In this document: positions 1-4,896 of the stretch, one piece after another
Layout: each line of letters opens with the position of its first letter
How positions within the stretch are numbered: position 1 is the stretch's first letter
From: JBAXGE01 sp044344145
GTDB lineage: Bacteria; Planctomycetota; Phycisphaerae; WQYP01
Length of the DNA stretch: 8,461 nt
Direction of reading: 5' to 3'
Assembly (NCBI GenBank): GCA_044344145.1
Contig: JBIJDM010000119.1
Coordinates: 1 to 8,461, forward strand
Program-made: the position numbers and the translations under genes
Notes under the pieces: generated by a model
Databases searched by the model: none
The model's input: only the letters and a program-made list of their open reading frames with translations
Told to the model about the DNA's origin: nothing

Positions 1-187
1 ACCATTGCGGCGCATAGCCAAAGAGCATGTATTTATCCATGACGGCCGGGTGACCAGCTCCGGCCGGAGTGCGGGCGGGATCAACCAGCAGACCCGGCAG
101 GATAAAACACGCCACATTGACCAGGATGAGCAGATAGTTCATCCAGGGACGACGGCGGACAGGGCAATCGGTTCCAATCGGTATCAT
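1..187 (-). CDS. Rhomboid-family intramembrane serine protease, N-terminal part (cut by window edge)
   Basis: Reading leftward from the ATG at 187 gives 62 uninterrupted codons that run off the left edge. The protein starts MIPIGTDCPVRRRPWMNYLL and continues into a hydrophobic stretch (about residues 17-34, NYLLILVNVACFILPGLL). A short 'MxPI-x-D-x-P-x-R-R-x-P' lead, then a first membrane helix of the type 'YLLILVNVxxF', is the usual opening of bacterial rhomboid proteases. The last visible residues, MLFGYAPQW, sit where these proteins normally enter the loop before the second helix. The catalytic Ser/His part lies outside the window, so activity cannot be judged. Rhomboids cleave membrane proteins within or near a transmembrane segment. 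There is no Shine-Dalgarno sequence upstream; a -10-like CAGAAT ends 7 bases before the ATG, so the mRNA may be leaderless. The gene is divergent from metK. Another membrane protein with a similar N-terminus is the main alternative. Confidence 0.7.
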   Translation of the reverse strand, partial: MIPIGTDCPVRRRPWMNYLLILVNVACFILPGLLVDPARTPAGAGHPAVMDKYMLFGYAPQW

Positions 188-194
188 GGCGGCT

Positions 195-222
195 ATTCTG
201 TCATGTTTGGGTTACTTTGCAA
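195..222 (-). promoter_or_regulatory. Candidate promoter of the rhomboid gene
   Basis: On the minus strand, TTGCAA (222-217, 4 of 6 to TTGACA) is separated by 16 bases from CAGAAT (200-195, 4 of 6 to TATAAT). Transcription would begin at about 188, next to the ATG at 187. The -35 is the same palindromic hexamer that can serve metK on the other strand. This is a motif-based inference only. Confidence 0.35.
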
Positions 223-245
223 AGCGCGTGCCCGAACCTTATAAT
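217..245 (+). promoter_or_regulatory. Sigma-70-type promoter of metK
   Basis: TTGCAA (217-222), a 17-base spacer and a perfect TATAAT (240-245) predict a start near 252 and a leader of about 70 bases before metK. The perfect -10 and ideal spacing make this one of the better promoters in the window. The -35 lies inside the 10-base perfect palindrome CTTTGCAAAG at 215-224. Confidence 0.7.
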
Positions 246-259
246 GACGGGCTTTCCTA

Positions 260-289
260 GCGGAACGGTAGGCGATGCGCCACCGCCGC
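260..289 (+). promoter_or_regulatory. Strong bulged hairpin in the metK 5' leader
   Basis: Three paired blocks are visible: GCGG (260-263) with CCGC (286-289), CGGT (266-269) with ACCG (282-285), and GGCG (271-274) with CGCC (278-281). They are interrupted only by an AA bulge and a single A bulge and capped by the triloop ATG. This gives 12 GC-rich base pairs beginning about 8 bases after the predicted transcription start. It does not match any SAM riboswitch class I can recognise. It may stabilise the 5' end or control metK; no ligand is implied. Confidence 0.45.
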
Positions 290-310
290 GTGAAACGTAA
301 TGATATTCAT

Positions 311-314
311 GGAG
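311..314 (+). promoter_or_regulatory. Ribosome binding site that fixes the metK start
   Basis: GGAG at 311-314 lies 8 bases before the in-frame GTG at 323. The in-frame ATG at 275 is in the loop of the leader hairpin and has no comparable site. This favours GTG 323 over the longer reading. Confidence 0.7.
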
Positions 315-322
315 AAACGCCT

Positions 323-1543
323 GTGCCCACAAAGTATCTGTTTACCAGCGAATCCGTCAGCATGGGCCACCCCGACAAGGTGGCGGACCAGATTTCTGAC
401 GGTCTGCTCGATGCGATTTTGGCCGTGGATCCCTACGCCCGATTTGCCTGCGAAACGCTGGTGACCACCGGTCTGGTGGTGATGGCCGGCGAATTGACCG
501 TGAACAATGCCAAGGCCGTGGCCGTGCTCAATAATGCCGAAGACATCGCCCGCGAAGTGATCAAGGGCATCGGTTACGATGATCCCAAGGCGGGCTTTGA
601 TTATCGCTCGTGCGCCGTCCTGCGGGCGCTGCACAGCCAGTCCGCGGATATCTCGCGTGGCGTGGTGGGCAAGAAGGGTGACAAGGGCAAGAAACAGGGC
701 GCTGGCGATCAAGGCATCATGTTTGGCTTTGCCTGCACCGAAACCAAGAGCCTCATGCCGCTGCCGATCTATCTGGCCCACCGGCTGATGGAAAAGCAGG
801 CGGAACTGCGGCAGAGCGGCGCCATCAAGTGGCTGCGGCCCGATGCCAAGAGCCAGGTCACCGTGGCGTATGAAAATGGCGTGCCCGTGGGCATTCACAC
901 CGTGGTCCTTTCCACGCAACATTCCGAAGCCGCCCTCGACAGCACCGACAGCTTTTCTAAGTCCGCCAAGCAGCGGATCATCAACGAGTTGATCAAGCCC
1001 GTGATCATGGCCGAATGGCCTGACCTCTGGAATGACAAGATCATTTATCACATCAATCCCACCGGCAAGTTCCTGATTGGTGGTCCCCACGGTGACAGCG
1101 GTCTGACCGGCCGCAAGATCATCGTGGATACCTACGGCGGGCGCGGCGCCCATGGCGGCGGGGCCTTCTCGGGTAAGGACCCCTCGAAGGTTGACCGCAG
1201 CGCCTGCTACATGGCCCGTTACGTGGCCAAGAACATCGTCGCCGCCGGCCTGGCCGATAGCGTCGAAGTGCAACTCGGTTACGCCATCGGCGTGGCCGAA
1301 CCCGTCAGTGTGCTGGTGGATACCGAAGGCACCGGCAAGGTGTCTGAGGAAAAGATTGCCGCCGCCGTGGCCAAGACGTTTGATATGACGCCCGCGGGCA
1401 TCATTGAAACGCTGAAGCTGCGTCGTCCGATCTATCGCGAAACCGCCCGGCACGGCCACTTTGGCCGCGAACTGCCGAACTTCACCTGGGAAAAGACCGA
1501 TAAGGCCGCGACCCTGGCGAAGTTGTGTGGATTCAAGAAGTAA
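323..1543 (+). CDS. metK: S-adenosylmethionine synthetase (methionine adenosyltransferase)
   Basis: This cytosolic enzyme makes S-adenosylmethionine from methionine and ATP. From the GTG start it has 406 residues, slightly longer than typical bacterial enzymes (about 380-400). The protein begins VPTKYLFTSESVSMGHPDK, which matches the family N-terminus. Visible motifs are GHPDK (residues 15-19, with the catalytic His and metal-binding Asp), signature 1 GAGDQGIMFGF (126-136), NPTGKF followed by GGPHGDSGLTGRK (about 245-264), and signature 2 GGGAFSGKD (278-286). A short Lys-rich segment, KKGDKGKK (about 117-124), sits just before signature 1, in the region that forms the mobile active-site loop in this family. 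An in-frame ATG at 275 would add 16 basic residues that the family lacks; the ribosome binding site supports 323. The gene is monocistronic, with its own promoter and terminator. Confidence 0.97.
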   Translation: MPTKYLFTSESVSMGHPDKVADQISDGLLDAILAVDPYARFACETLVTTGLVVMAGELTVNNAKAVAVLNNAEDIAREVIKGIGYDDPKAGFDYRSCAVLRALHSQSADISRGVVGKKGDKGKKQGAGDQGIMFGFACTETKSLMPLPIYLAHRLMEKQAELRQSGAIKWLRPDAKSQVTVAYENGVPVGIHTVVLSTQHSEAALDSTDSFSKSAKQRIINELIKPVIMAEWPDLWNDKIIYHINPTGKFLIGGPHGDSGLTGRKIIVDTYGGRGAHGGGAFSGKDPSKVDRSACYMARYVAKNIVAAGLADSVEVQLGYAIGVAEPVSVLVDTEGTGKVSEEKIAAAVAKTFDMTPAGIIETLKLRRPIYRETARHGHFGRELPNFTWEKTDKAATLAKLCGFKK

Positions 1544-1574
1544 TGGCGTGATTGCGAATAATTAAGCCAAGCTG

Positions 1575-1607
1575 AAGCCCGCCCTAACCCGGCGGGCTTT
1601 TTCTTTG
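1575..1607 (+). terminator. Intrinsic terminator of metK
   Basis: AAGCCCGCC (1575-1583) pairs perfectly with GGCGGGCTT (1591-1599) around a 7-base loop, and a run of T follows (TTTTTCTTT to 1606). It begins 31 bases after the metK stop codon. Confidence 0.92.
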
Positions 1608-1618
1608 TGTGAATAAAC

Positions 1619-1647
1619 TTGATTTCGTGACCTATTAACGGGATACT
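1619..1647 (+). promoter_or_regulatory. Weak promoter-like sequence in the convergent intergenic interval
   Basis: TTGATT (1619-1624), 17 bases and GATACT (1642-1647) each match the sigma-70 consensus at 4 of 6 positions. The site lies just after the metK terminator with no gene downstream on this strand. It would start a transcript near 1654 that runs into the hairpin and T tract at 1721-1799. Such matches also arise by chance. Confidence 0.25.
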
Positions 1648-1657
1648 TAGGTCATGA
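1625..1657. repeat. Imperfect inverted repeat, 10-base arms
   Basis: TCGTGACCTA (1625-1634) faces TAGGTCATGA (1648-1657) across 13 bases. Nine pairs are Watson-Crick and one is G-T. It overlaps the promoter-like sequence at 1619-1647, so it could be an operator or an RNA hairpin. A competing fold pairs CCTAT (1631-1635) with ATAGG (1665-1669) and GATAC (1642-1646) with GTATC (1659-1663). Confidence 0.4.
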
Positions 1658-1720
1658 GGTATCTATAGGGTAGTAACCCAAAGGAGGTGTGGCAGGCAAG
1701 CAGACCAAAAAACACGAATA

Positions 1721-1799
1721 GACCGCAGACGCGTATCCAAAGCAGTTTCAGCAATTTTCATGGTTTATTATGGATCAGTCGGCGGTCTTTTCTATTTTT
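1721..1799 (+). terminator. Long hairpin followed by T-rich tract; possible terminator or end of a small RNA
   Basis: GACCGCAGAC (1721-1730) pairs with GTCGGCGGTC (1778-1787) with a single A-G mismatch. Inside, ATCCA (1735-1739) pairs with TGGAT (1771-1775). The plus strand continues with TTTTCTATTTTT (1788-1799). The large loop is unusual for a simple terminator. Read leftward, the same stem is followed after a few bases by a T6 run (near 1706-1712), so it might also stop transcripts of the floA unit, whose last stop codon is at 1820. The rest of the interval 1608-1819 holds no convincing gene. Confidence 0.4.
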
Positions 1800-1819
1800 G
1801 CACATGGCCAGGGGGCGGG

Positions 1820-2383
1820 TTAAATCCGATCGTAGGGGTCGCGCAAGGCGAGGGGCTTACCTAATATTTCTGCCGTCACAATAGCCCGTGCCAGTTGGTT
1901 TCGGGTGCGGAACAGCGATTGGAGGTTATTGGTTGGGGGGGCCACGTTGGTATTGACCTGAGTGTCCACCTGTTGCTGACTCAAGGGGGTGGCCAGTAGG
2001 CCGTGGGTAACGTCACCCTCATCCGCAGCAGGGTCCCTGGGTGGGGCCAGCTTGGTAATCTTTTTGACTTTTTTGGGCTTGGCCACGGGCGCGGTCTTGA
2101 TCTCGATGGGCCGCTGGGGCGCGGGCATTTGCGTGGCGCCGGGCATGCGCTGGGCGGCATTGTCATTCCGCACCGGGATCGGCGGTGGGGCGGTGGATTG
2201 CTGCGTCTGGGGCATGGCCACGGCCTGCGGCAGTGAATTGGCCGTGGGCGGTGTGGGCGGGGGAGCGGTCAACGGCGGTGTCACTTGACGCGCACCACCC
2301 TGTTGCTGGCGGCGCAATTCGTCAATCGAAATGCGCCCTTCCAGAATATCCCGCGCCAGTTGTCGTGGATCGCGTTTTTCCAT
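1820..2383 (-). CDS. Unrecognised Pro/Ala/Gln-rich protein downstream of floA
   Basis: The 187-residue protein is not one I can assign to a named family. Three parts are visible. The N-terminus (1-28, MEKRDPRQLARDILEGRISI and on to DELRRQQQ) is a charged, probably helical segment. The middle (about 33-150) is low-complexity, rich in Pro, Ala and Gln, with a basic patch KPKKVKK (102-108), and is probably disordered. The C-terminus (about 152-187, ending LGKPLALRDPYDRI) is again helix-like with RTRNQLARAIVTAEIL. There is no signal peptide or membrane helix, so it is probably cytosolic. Its ATG is 26 bases after the floA stop, on the same strand, without a clear ribosome binding site, so it is likely co-transcribed and perhaps translationally coupled with floA. 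An adaptor or scaffold role with FloA is a guess from position. Codon use and an uninterrupted frame make a real gene likely. Confidence 0.75.
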   Translation of the reverse strand: MEKRDPRQLARDILEGRISIDELRRQQQGGARQVTPPLTAPPPTPPTANSLPQAVAMPQTQQSTAPPPIPVRNDNAAQRMPGATQMPAPQRPIEIKTAPVAKPKKVKKITKLAPPRDPAADEGDVTHGLLATPLSQQQVDTQVNTNVAPPTNNLQSLFRTRNQLARAIVTAEILGKPLALRDPYDRI

Positions 2384-2409
2384 GACCGTTATCCCGTCGC
2401 CCTAGGGGC

Positions 2410-3438
2410 TTACTTCTGGGTTTCGCTGCCCGCACTGCCGAGGGCTTCGCGCATGCCGGTGTCGGCCTGTACGTTGCGCATCTTGTAATAGTCCATGATG
2501 CCGAGGTTGCCACTGCGGAAGGCTTCGGCCATGGCCATGGGAATCTGGGCTTCGGCTTCGATGACCTTGGCGCGGTTGAGCTGGGCCAGGGCCTTGTTTT
2601 CCTGCTCGTGGGCGATGGCCAGTGCGCGGCGTTTTTCGGCTTCGGCCTGGAACCGGCGTTTGTCGGCTTCGGCCTGATCCGCTTGCAATTTCGCGCCGAC
2701 GTTTTCGCCGACATCCACATCCGCGATATCAATCGAGAGAATTTCGAACGCGGTGCCTGCATCCAGACCTTTGTGCAATACGGTCTTGGAAATCGAATCG
2801 GGGTTTTCCAGCACATGCTTGTAGGTTTCCGCCGAACCGATGGCGGTGACGATGCCTTCACCCACACGGGCGACGACGGTTTCTTCGTTGGCACCGCCGA
2901 TGAGGCGTTGAATGTTGGTTCGCACGGTCACGCGGGCTTTGACCTTTAATTGAATACCATCCTTGGCCACGGCATCAATGGTCATGCGGCCCGAAGCTGC
3001 GTTGGGTACATCAATGACCTTGGGATTCACCGAGGTTTGTACGGCGTCCAGCACATCGCGGCCCGCCAGATCAATGGCCGTGGCCTTGGTCCAATCCAGC
3101 CCGAGCTTGGCGCGGTCGGAGGCGATCATGGCACGCACCACATTGGGCACCCGGCCCGAGGCCAGATAGTGCGATTCCAACTGTTGGGTGGTCGGGGTCA
3201 GGCCCGCCTGAATGGCGGAAATCTTGGACAGCACGATTTGCCGGGCGTCCACTTTACGCAGCTTCATACCCACCAATTCCCACAGTGTTACCCGGGCGCC
3301 GGCCATAAACGCCTGCAACCAGAGCGAGGCGAATTGGGCAATTACCGAAATGAATACCAGCAGGGCGATCACCGCGACGATGAGTACCACCCACAGTAAG
3401 GTGCTGGAACCGTTTGATTGGGCCAAAATTGTCAGCAT
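2410..3438 (-). CDS. floA: Flotillin-like protein FloA (UPF0365 family)
   Basis: FloA is a membrane-anchored scaffold that forms foci in functional membrane microdomains and affects membrane fluidity and assembly of membrane complexes. The 342 residues compare well with about 330 in Bacillus FloA. One N-terminal membrane helix is seen at about 13-37, followed by LVGMKLRKV (55-63). The SPFH/PHB-like core contains LESHYLASG (87-95), AIDLAGRDVLDAVQTSVNPK (121-140), and VARVGEGIVTAIGS (189-202), then LDAGTAFEILSIDIADVDVG (215-234). An Ala/Glu/Lys-rich helical region (about 240-300) and a tail containing MAMAEAFRSGNLGIMDYYKM follow; all are hallmarks of the family. About a dozen extra residues around 147-158 (near ASGRMTIDAVAKDG) look longer than in Bacillus. 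A good ribosome binding site, GGAGGA (3449-3444), lies 5 bases before the ATG. No NfeD gene is beside it; the next gene is the unknown 187-residue protein. Confidence 0.95.
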   Translation of the reverse strand: MLTILAQSNGSSTLLWVVLIVAVIALLVFISVIAQFASLWLQAFMAGARVTLWELVGMKLRKVDARQIVLSKISAIQAGLTPTTQQLESHYLASGRVPNVVRAMIASDRAKLGLDWTKATAIDLAGRDVLDAVQTSVNPKVIDVPNAASGRMTIDAVAKDGIQLKVKARVTVRTNIQRLIGGANEETVVARVGEGIVTAIGSAETYKHVLENPDSISKTVLHKGLDAGTAFEILSIDIADVDVGENVGAKLQADQAEADKRRFQAEAEKRRALAIAHEQENKALAQLNRAKVIEAEAQIPMAMAEAFRSGNLGIMDYYKMRNVQADTGMREALGSAGSETQK

Positions 3439-3443
3439 GCGTA

Positions 3444-3449
3444 TCCTCC
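3444..3449 (-). promoter_or_regulatory. Ribosome binding site of floA
   Basis: On the minus strand GGAGGA, inside TGGAGGAT, stands 5 bases before the ATG at 3438. It is the strongest site linked to a gene in the window and fixes the floA start. Confidence 0.85.
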
Positions 3450-3481
3450 AGTAGTTGGTCTAAAACCCACTCATATATGCC

Positions 3482-3496
3482 TGCACAATAGGTGCA
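3482..3496. promoter_or_regulatory. Operator-like dyad on the floA -10 box
   Basis: TGCAC (3482-3486) and GTGCA (3492-3496) form a perfect 5-base inverted repeat with a 5-base spacer. It covers the -10 hexamer of the floA promoter at 3485-3490. The position fits a repressor site, but short dyads also occur by chance. Confidence 0.35.
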
Positions 3497-3513
3497 ACCG
3501 GGCTTCTTGTCAA
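3485..3513 (-). promoter_or_regulatory. Sigma-70-type promoter of the floA unit
   Basis: On the minus strand a perfect TTGACA (3513-3508), a 17-base spacer and TATTGT (3490-3485, 4 of 6) predict a start near 3478 and a leader of about 40 bases. It lies between the amidohydrolase stop codon and floA, so floA is transcribed separately even though the two genes are on the same strand. No intrinsic terminator is seen for the amidohydrolase, so read-through into floA is possible. Confidence 0.7.
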
Positions 3514-3545
3514 TCGAAATCGTGTCGAATCGCGCCGCGTTGAAT

Positions 3546-4814
3546 CTAAACCTGTTGGCCCGCTATCCATACGGCGCTGGCCGGGGGGGAAGTGGCGATT
3601 ATGGCCGAGAGGGTGGCATCGGCAGACGCGGTGACCGCAGTCGGGAAGATACTCACATCGGCCCGCAGACCGGGGGCCAATTGGCCCACCTGCCCGGCCA
3701 GGCCCATGCCGCGGGCAGGAATGCTGGTCACACTGGCCAGCCACGCGGTGGCGCTGACTTCGGGATAAACCTGGCTGGCGTGCCGGACTTCGGCCCATAA
3801 ATTAAGGTCCGGGGAACTGGCCAGTGAATCGGTCGCGATGCACACCTGTACCCCGGCCCGGCGTAACCGGCCATAGGGATGCTGGCTGCGTTGATCGTGA
3901 CCAAAAAAGGCCCGGGTGCGCGGACACCACGCCACCACCGGCCGGGCAGGTGCGCGGGCCAGCAAATCAACCTCCGCCTCGTCGGCATCGTTCACATGCG
4001 CGAGAATGAGTGGTTGTTGGGCAGCCAACAAATCATAATCTGCGGCCCACGCAATCGGCCCGCCGGCATGGGCGGTCACCGGGGCCGTCAATAGGCCTAA
4101 AGCCTGCATCAGCGGCCAATCCCGCCCCAGCGGCCCCGACAAATCGCGCAAGAAATCCCTTTCCTGTGGCATTTCCGCCAGGTGCATAGCCAACGGCAAA
4201 TTTTGCTGCTGGGCATAGGTCACCAGTTCACGCAGGACCAACCCATCCACCGTATACGGGGCATGGGGGGATAAGCCGATACGCATCGTCCCCGCTGGCC
4301 CAGCAAGTGCGGCTTCGCGCCGCGTCTGGGCCTGTCCGCGTCCGGTCCCGATCGCCATGACTTCGCCATAACTTACGCCGGTGATGTTCATCTCCGCCAA
4401 TACCGGCCGTACCCACTGGGGCATACTGGTGATATCACCCACGCAAGTAACGCCGTGCCGCCAGCAGGCCTGCACGCCTTGGCGCACCGCCGTGGCTACC
4501 ACGGCCGGCAAATCCGCAGGGGGGGGGTATAGGCCGCGCAGCGCGGGCACCCAGTCCCAAAACGCCTGCGGCTGCAGCCGACCTTGCAGCCACGATAATT
4601 CCAAATGGGTATGGGCATTGACCAGACCGGGCGTCAGAATGTGCTGGGGATAATCGTAACGCTGGGCGTTAGGATAGGTCGCGGCCAAAGCCACTGCCGA
4701 CCCCACGGCCACAATCTGCCCCGCCGTCAGCACCACACCGCCAGCCCGGATAGGGGGCCGGGCCACGGGAAACACCCACGCCGCGGTGATGAGGATTGGG
4801 TCAGTGTTGGCCAT
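3546..4814 (-). CDS. Deaminase-type metal-dependent amidohydrolase (possible aminodeoxyfutalosine or SAH/MTA deaminase)
   Basis: From the ATG at 4814 the protein has 422 residues; an in-frame GTG at 4820 would add two, and the numbers here count from that GTG. It has the full active-site set of the cytosine/adenosine deaminase-like amidohydrolases: HTH (70-72) in TPGLVNAHTHLELSWL, SPHAPYT (184-190), HLAE (213-216, metal His and proton-shuttle Glu), LAHVN (His 275) and TDSLAS (Asp 331). These enzymes hydrolytically deaminate purine-type substrates with one metal ion in a TIM barrel. The stretch CPRTRAFFGH then HPYGRL (299-319) resembles the branch that includes aminodeoxyfutalosine deaminase of the futalosine menaquinone pathway, but SAH or methylthioadenosine deaminase fits too. 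No signal peptide is seen, so it is cytosolic. The coding strand holds a C9 run at residues 98-101. Start region: no Shine-Dalgarno, with -10-like GACAAT 7 bases ahead. Confidence 0.85.
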   Translation of the reverse strand: MANTDPILITAAWVFPVARPPIRAGGVVLTAGQIVAVGSAVALAATYPNAQRYDYPQHILTPGLVNAHTHLELSWLQGRLQPQAFWDWVPALRGLYPPPADLPAVVATAVRQGVQACWRHGVTCVGDITSMPQWVRPVLAEMNITGVSYGEVMAIGTGRGQAQTRREAALAGPAGTMRIGLSPHAPYTVDGLVLRELVTYAQQQNLPLAMHLAEMPQERDFLRDLSGPLGRDWPLMQALGLLTAPVTAHAGGPIAWAADYDLLAAQQPLILAHVNDADEAEVDLLARAPARPVVAWCPRTRAFFGHDQRSQHPYGRLRRAGVQVCIATDSLASSPDLNLWAEVRHASQVYPEVSATAWLASVTSIPARGMGLAGQVGQLAPGLRADVSIFPTAVTASADATLSAIIATSPPASAVWIAGQQV

Positions 4815-4821
4815 ATGCACG

Positions 4822-4849
4822 ATTGTCCGCTCTGACGGGTGAAAGTCAA
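4822..4849 (-). promoter_or_regulatory. Candidate promoter of the amidohydrolase gene
   Basis: On the minus strand TTGACT (4849-4844, 5 of 6), a 16-base spacer and GACAAT (4827-4822, 4 of 6) place the transcription start within a base or two of the ATG at 4814. This would give a leaderless mRNA. Confidence 0.45.
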
Positions 4850-4862
4850 ACCCCGGCCGCTA

Positions 4863-4871
4863 TGTTATAAT
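4863..4871 (+). promoter_or_regulatory. Extended -10 promoter of the methyltransferase gene
   Basis: TGTTATAAT combines a perfect TATAAT (4866-4871) with the TG of an extended -10. No good -35 is seen at the right distance, which is common for extended -10 promoters. Transcription would start near 4878, about 19 bases before the ATG at 4897. Confidence 0.65.
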
Positions 4872-4896
4872 GACCGCACCTAAAGGAACCCAAGCA

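Noticed and set aside
5..244. Plus-strand frame of 79 codons at the left edge
   Set aside because: It is opposite the rhomboid N-terminus, which gives a far more protein-like translation, and it runs over the metK promoter.
188..322. Known SAM riboswitch upstream of metK
   Set aside because: The leader is short, and I could not find the conserved core of SAM-I, SAM-II or the SMK type; only an unclassified hairpin is supported.
257..1459. Open frame of 400 codons antisense to metK
   Set aside because: It lies fully opposite a certain metK gene; its Gly/His-rich composition is typical of an antisense shadow of a GC-rich gene, and no domain is recognisable.
1687..1884. Plus-strand frame of 65 codons starting at GTG 1687
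   Set aside because: The start codon overlaps the AAAGGAGGTG motif itself, the frame runs through the long hairpin and T tract and into the 3' end of the convergent gene, and the translation has no domain features.
1989..2288. Plus-strand frames opposite the 187-residue protein
   Set aside because: They are complements of a low-complexity Pro/Ala-rich coding region, which yields Gly/Trp/Val-rich shadow translations.
2322..2894. 190-codon frame on the same strand as floA in another phase
   Set aside because: It is nested in the floA gene, and its Pro/Arg/Ser-rich translation is typical of an off-frame shadow.
3460..3798. 112-codon minus-strand frame across the amidohydrolase 3' end
   Set aside because: It is off-frame to a well supported amidohydrolase, Arg/Pro-rich, and runs through the floA promoter.
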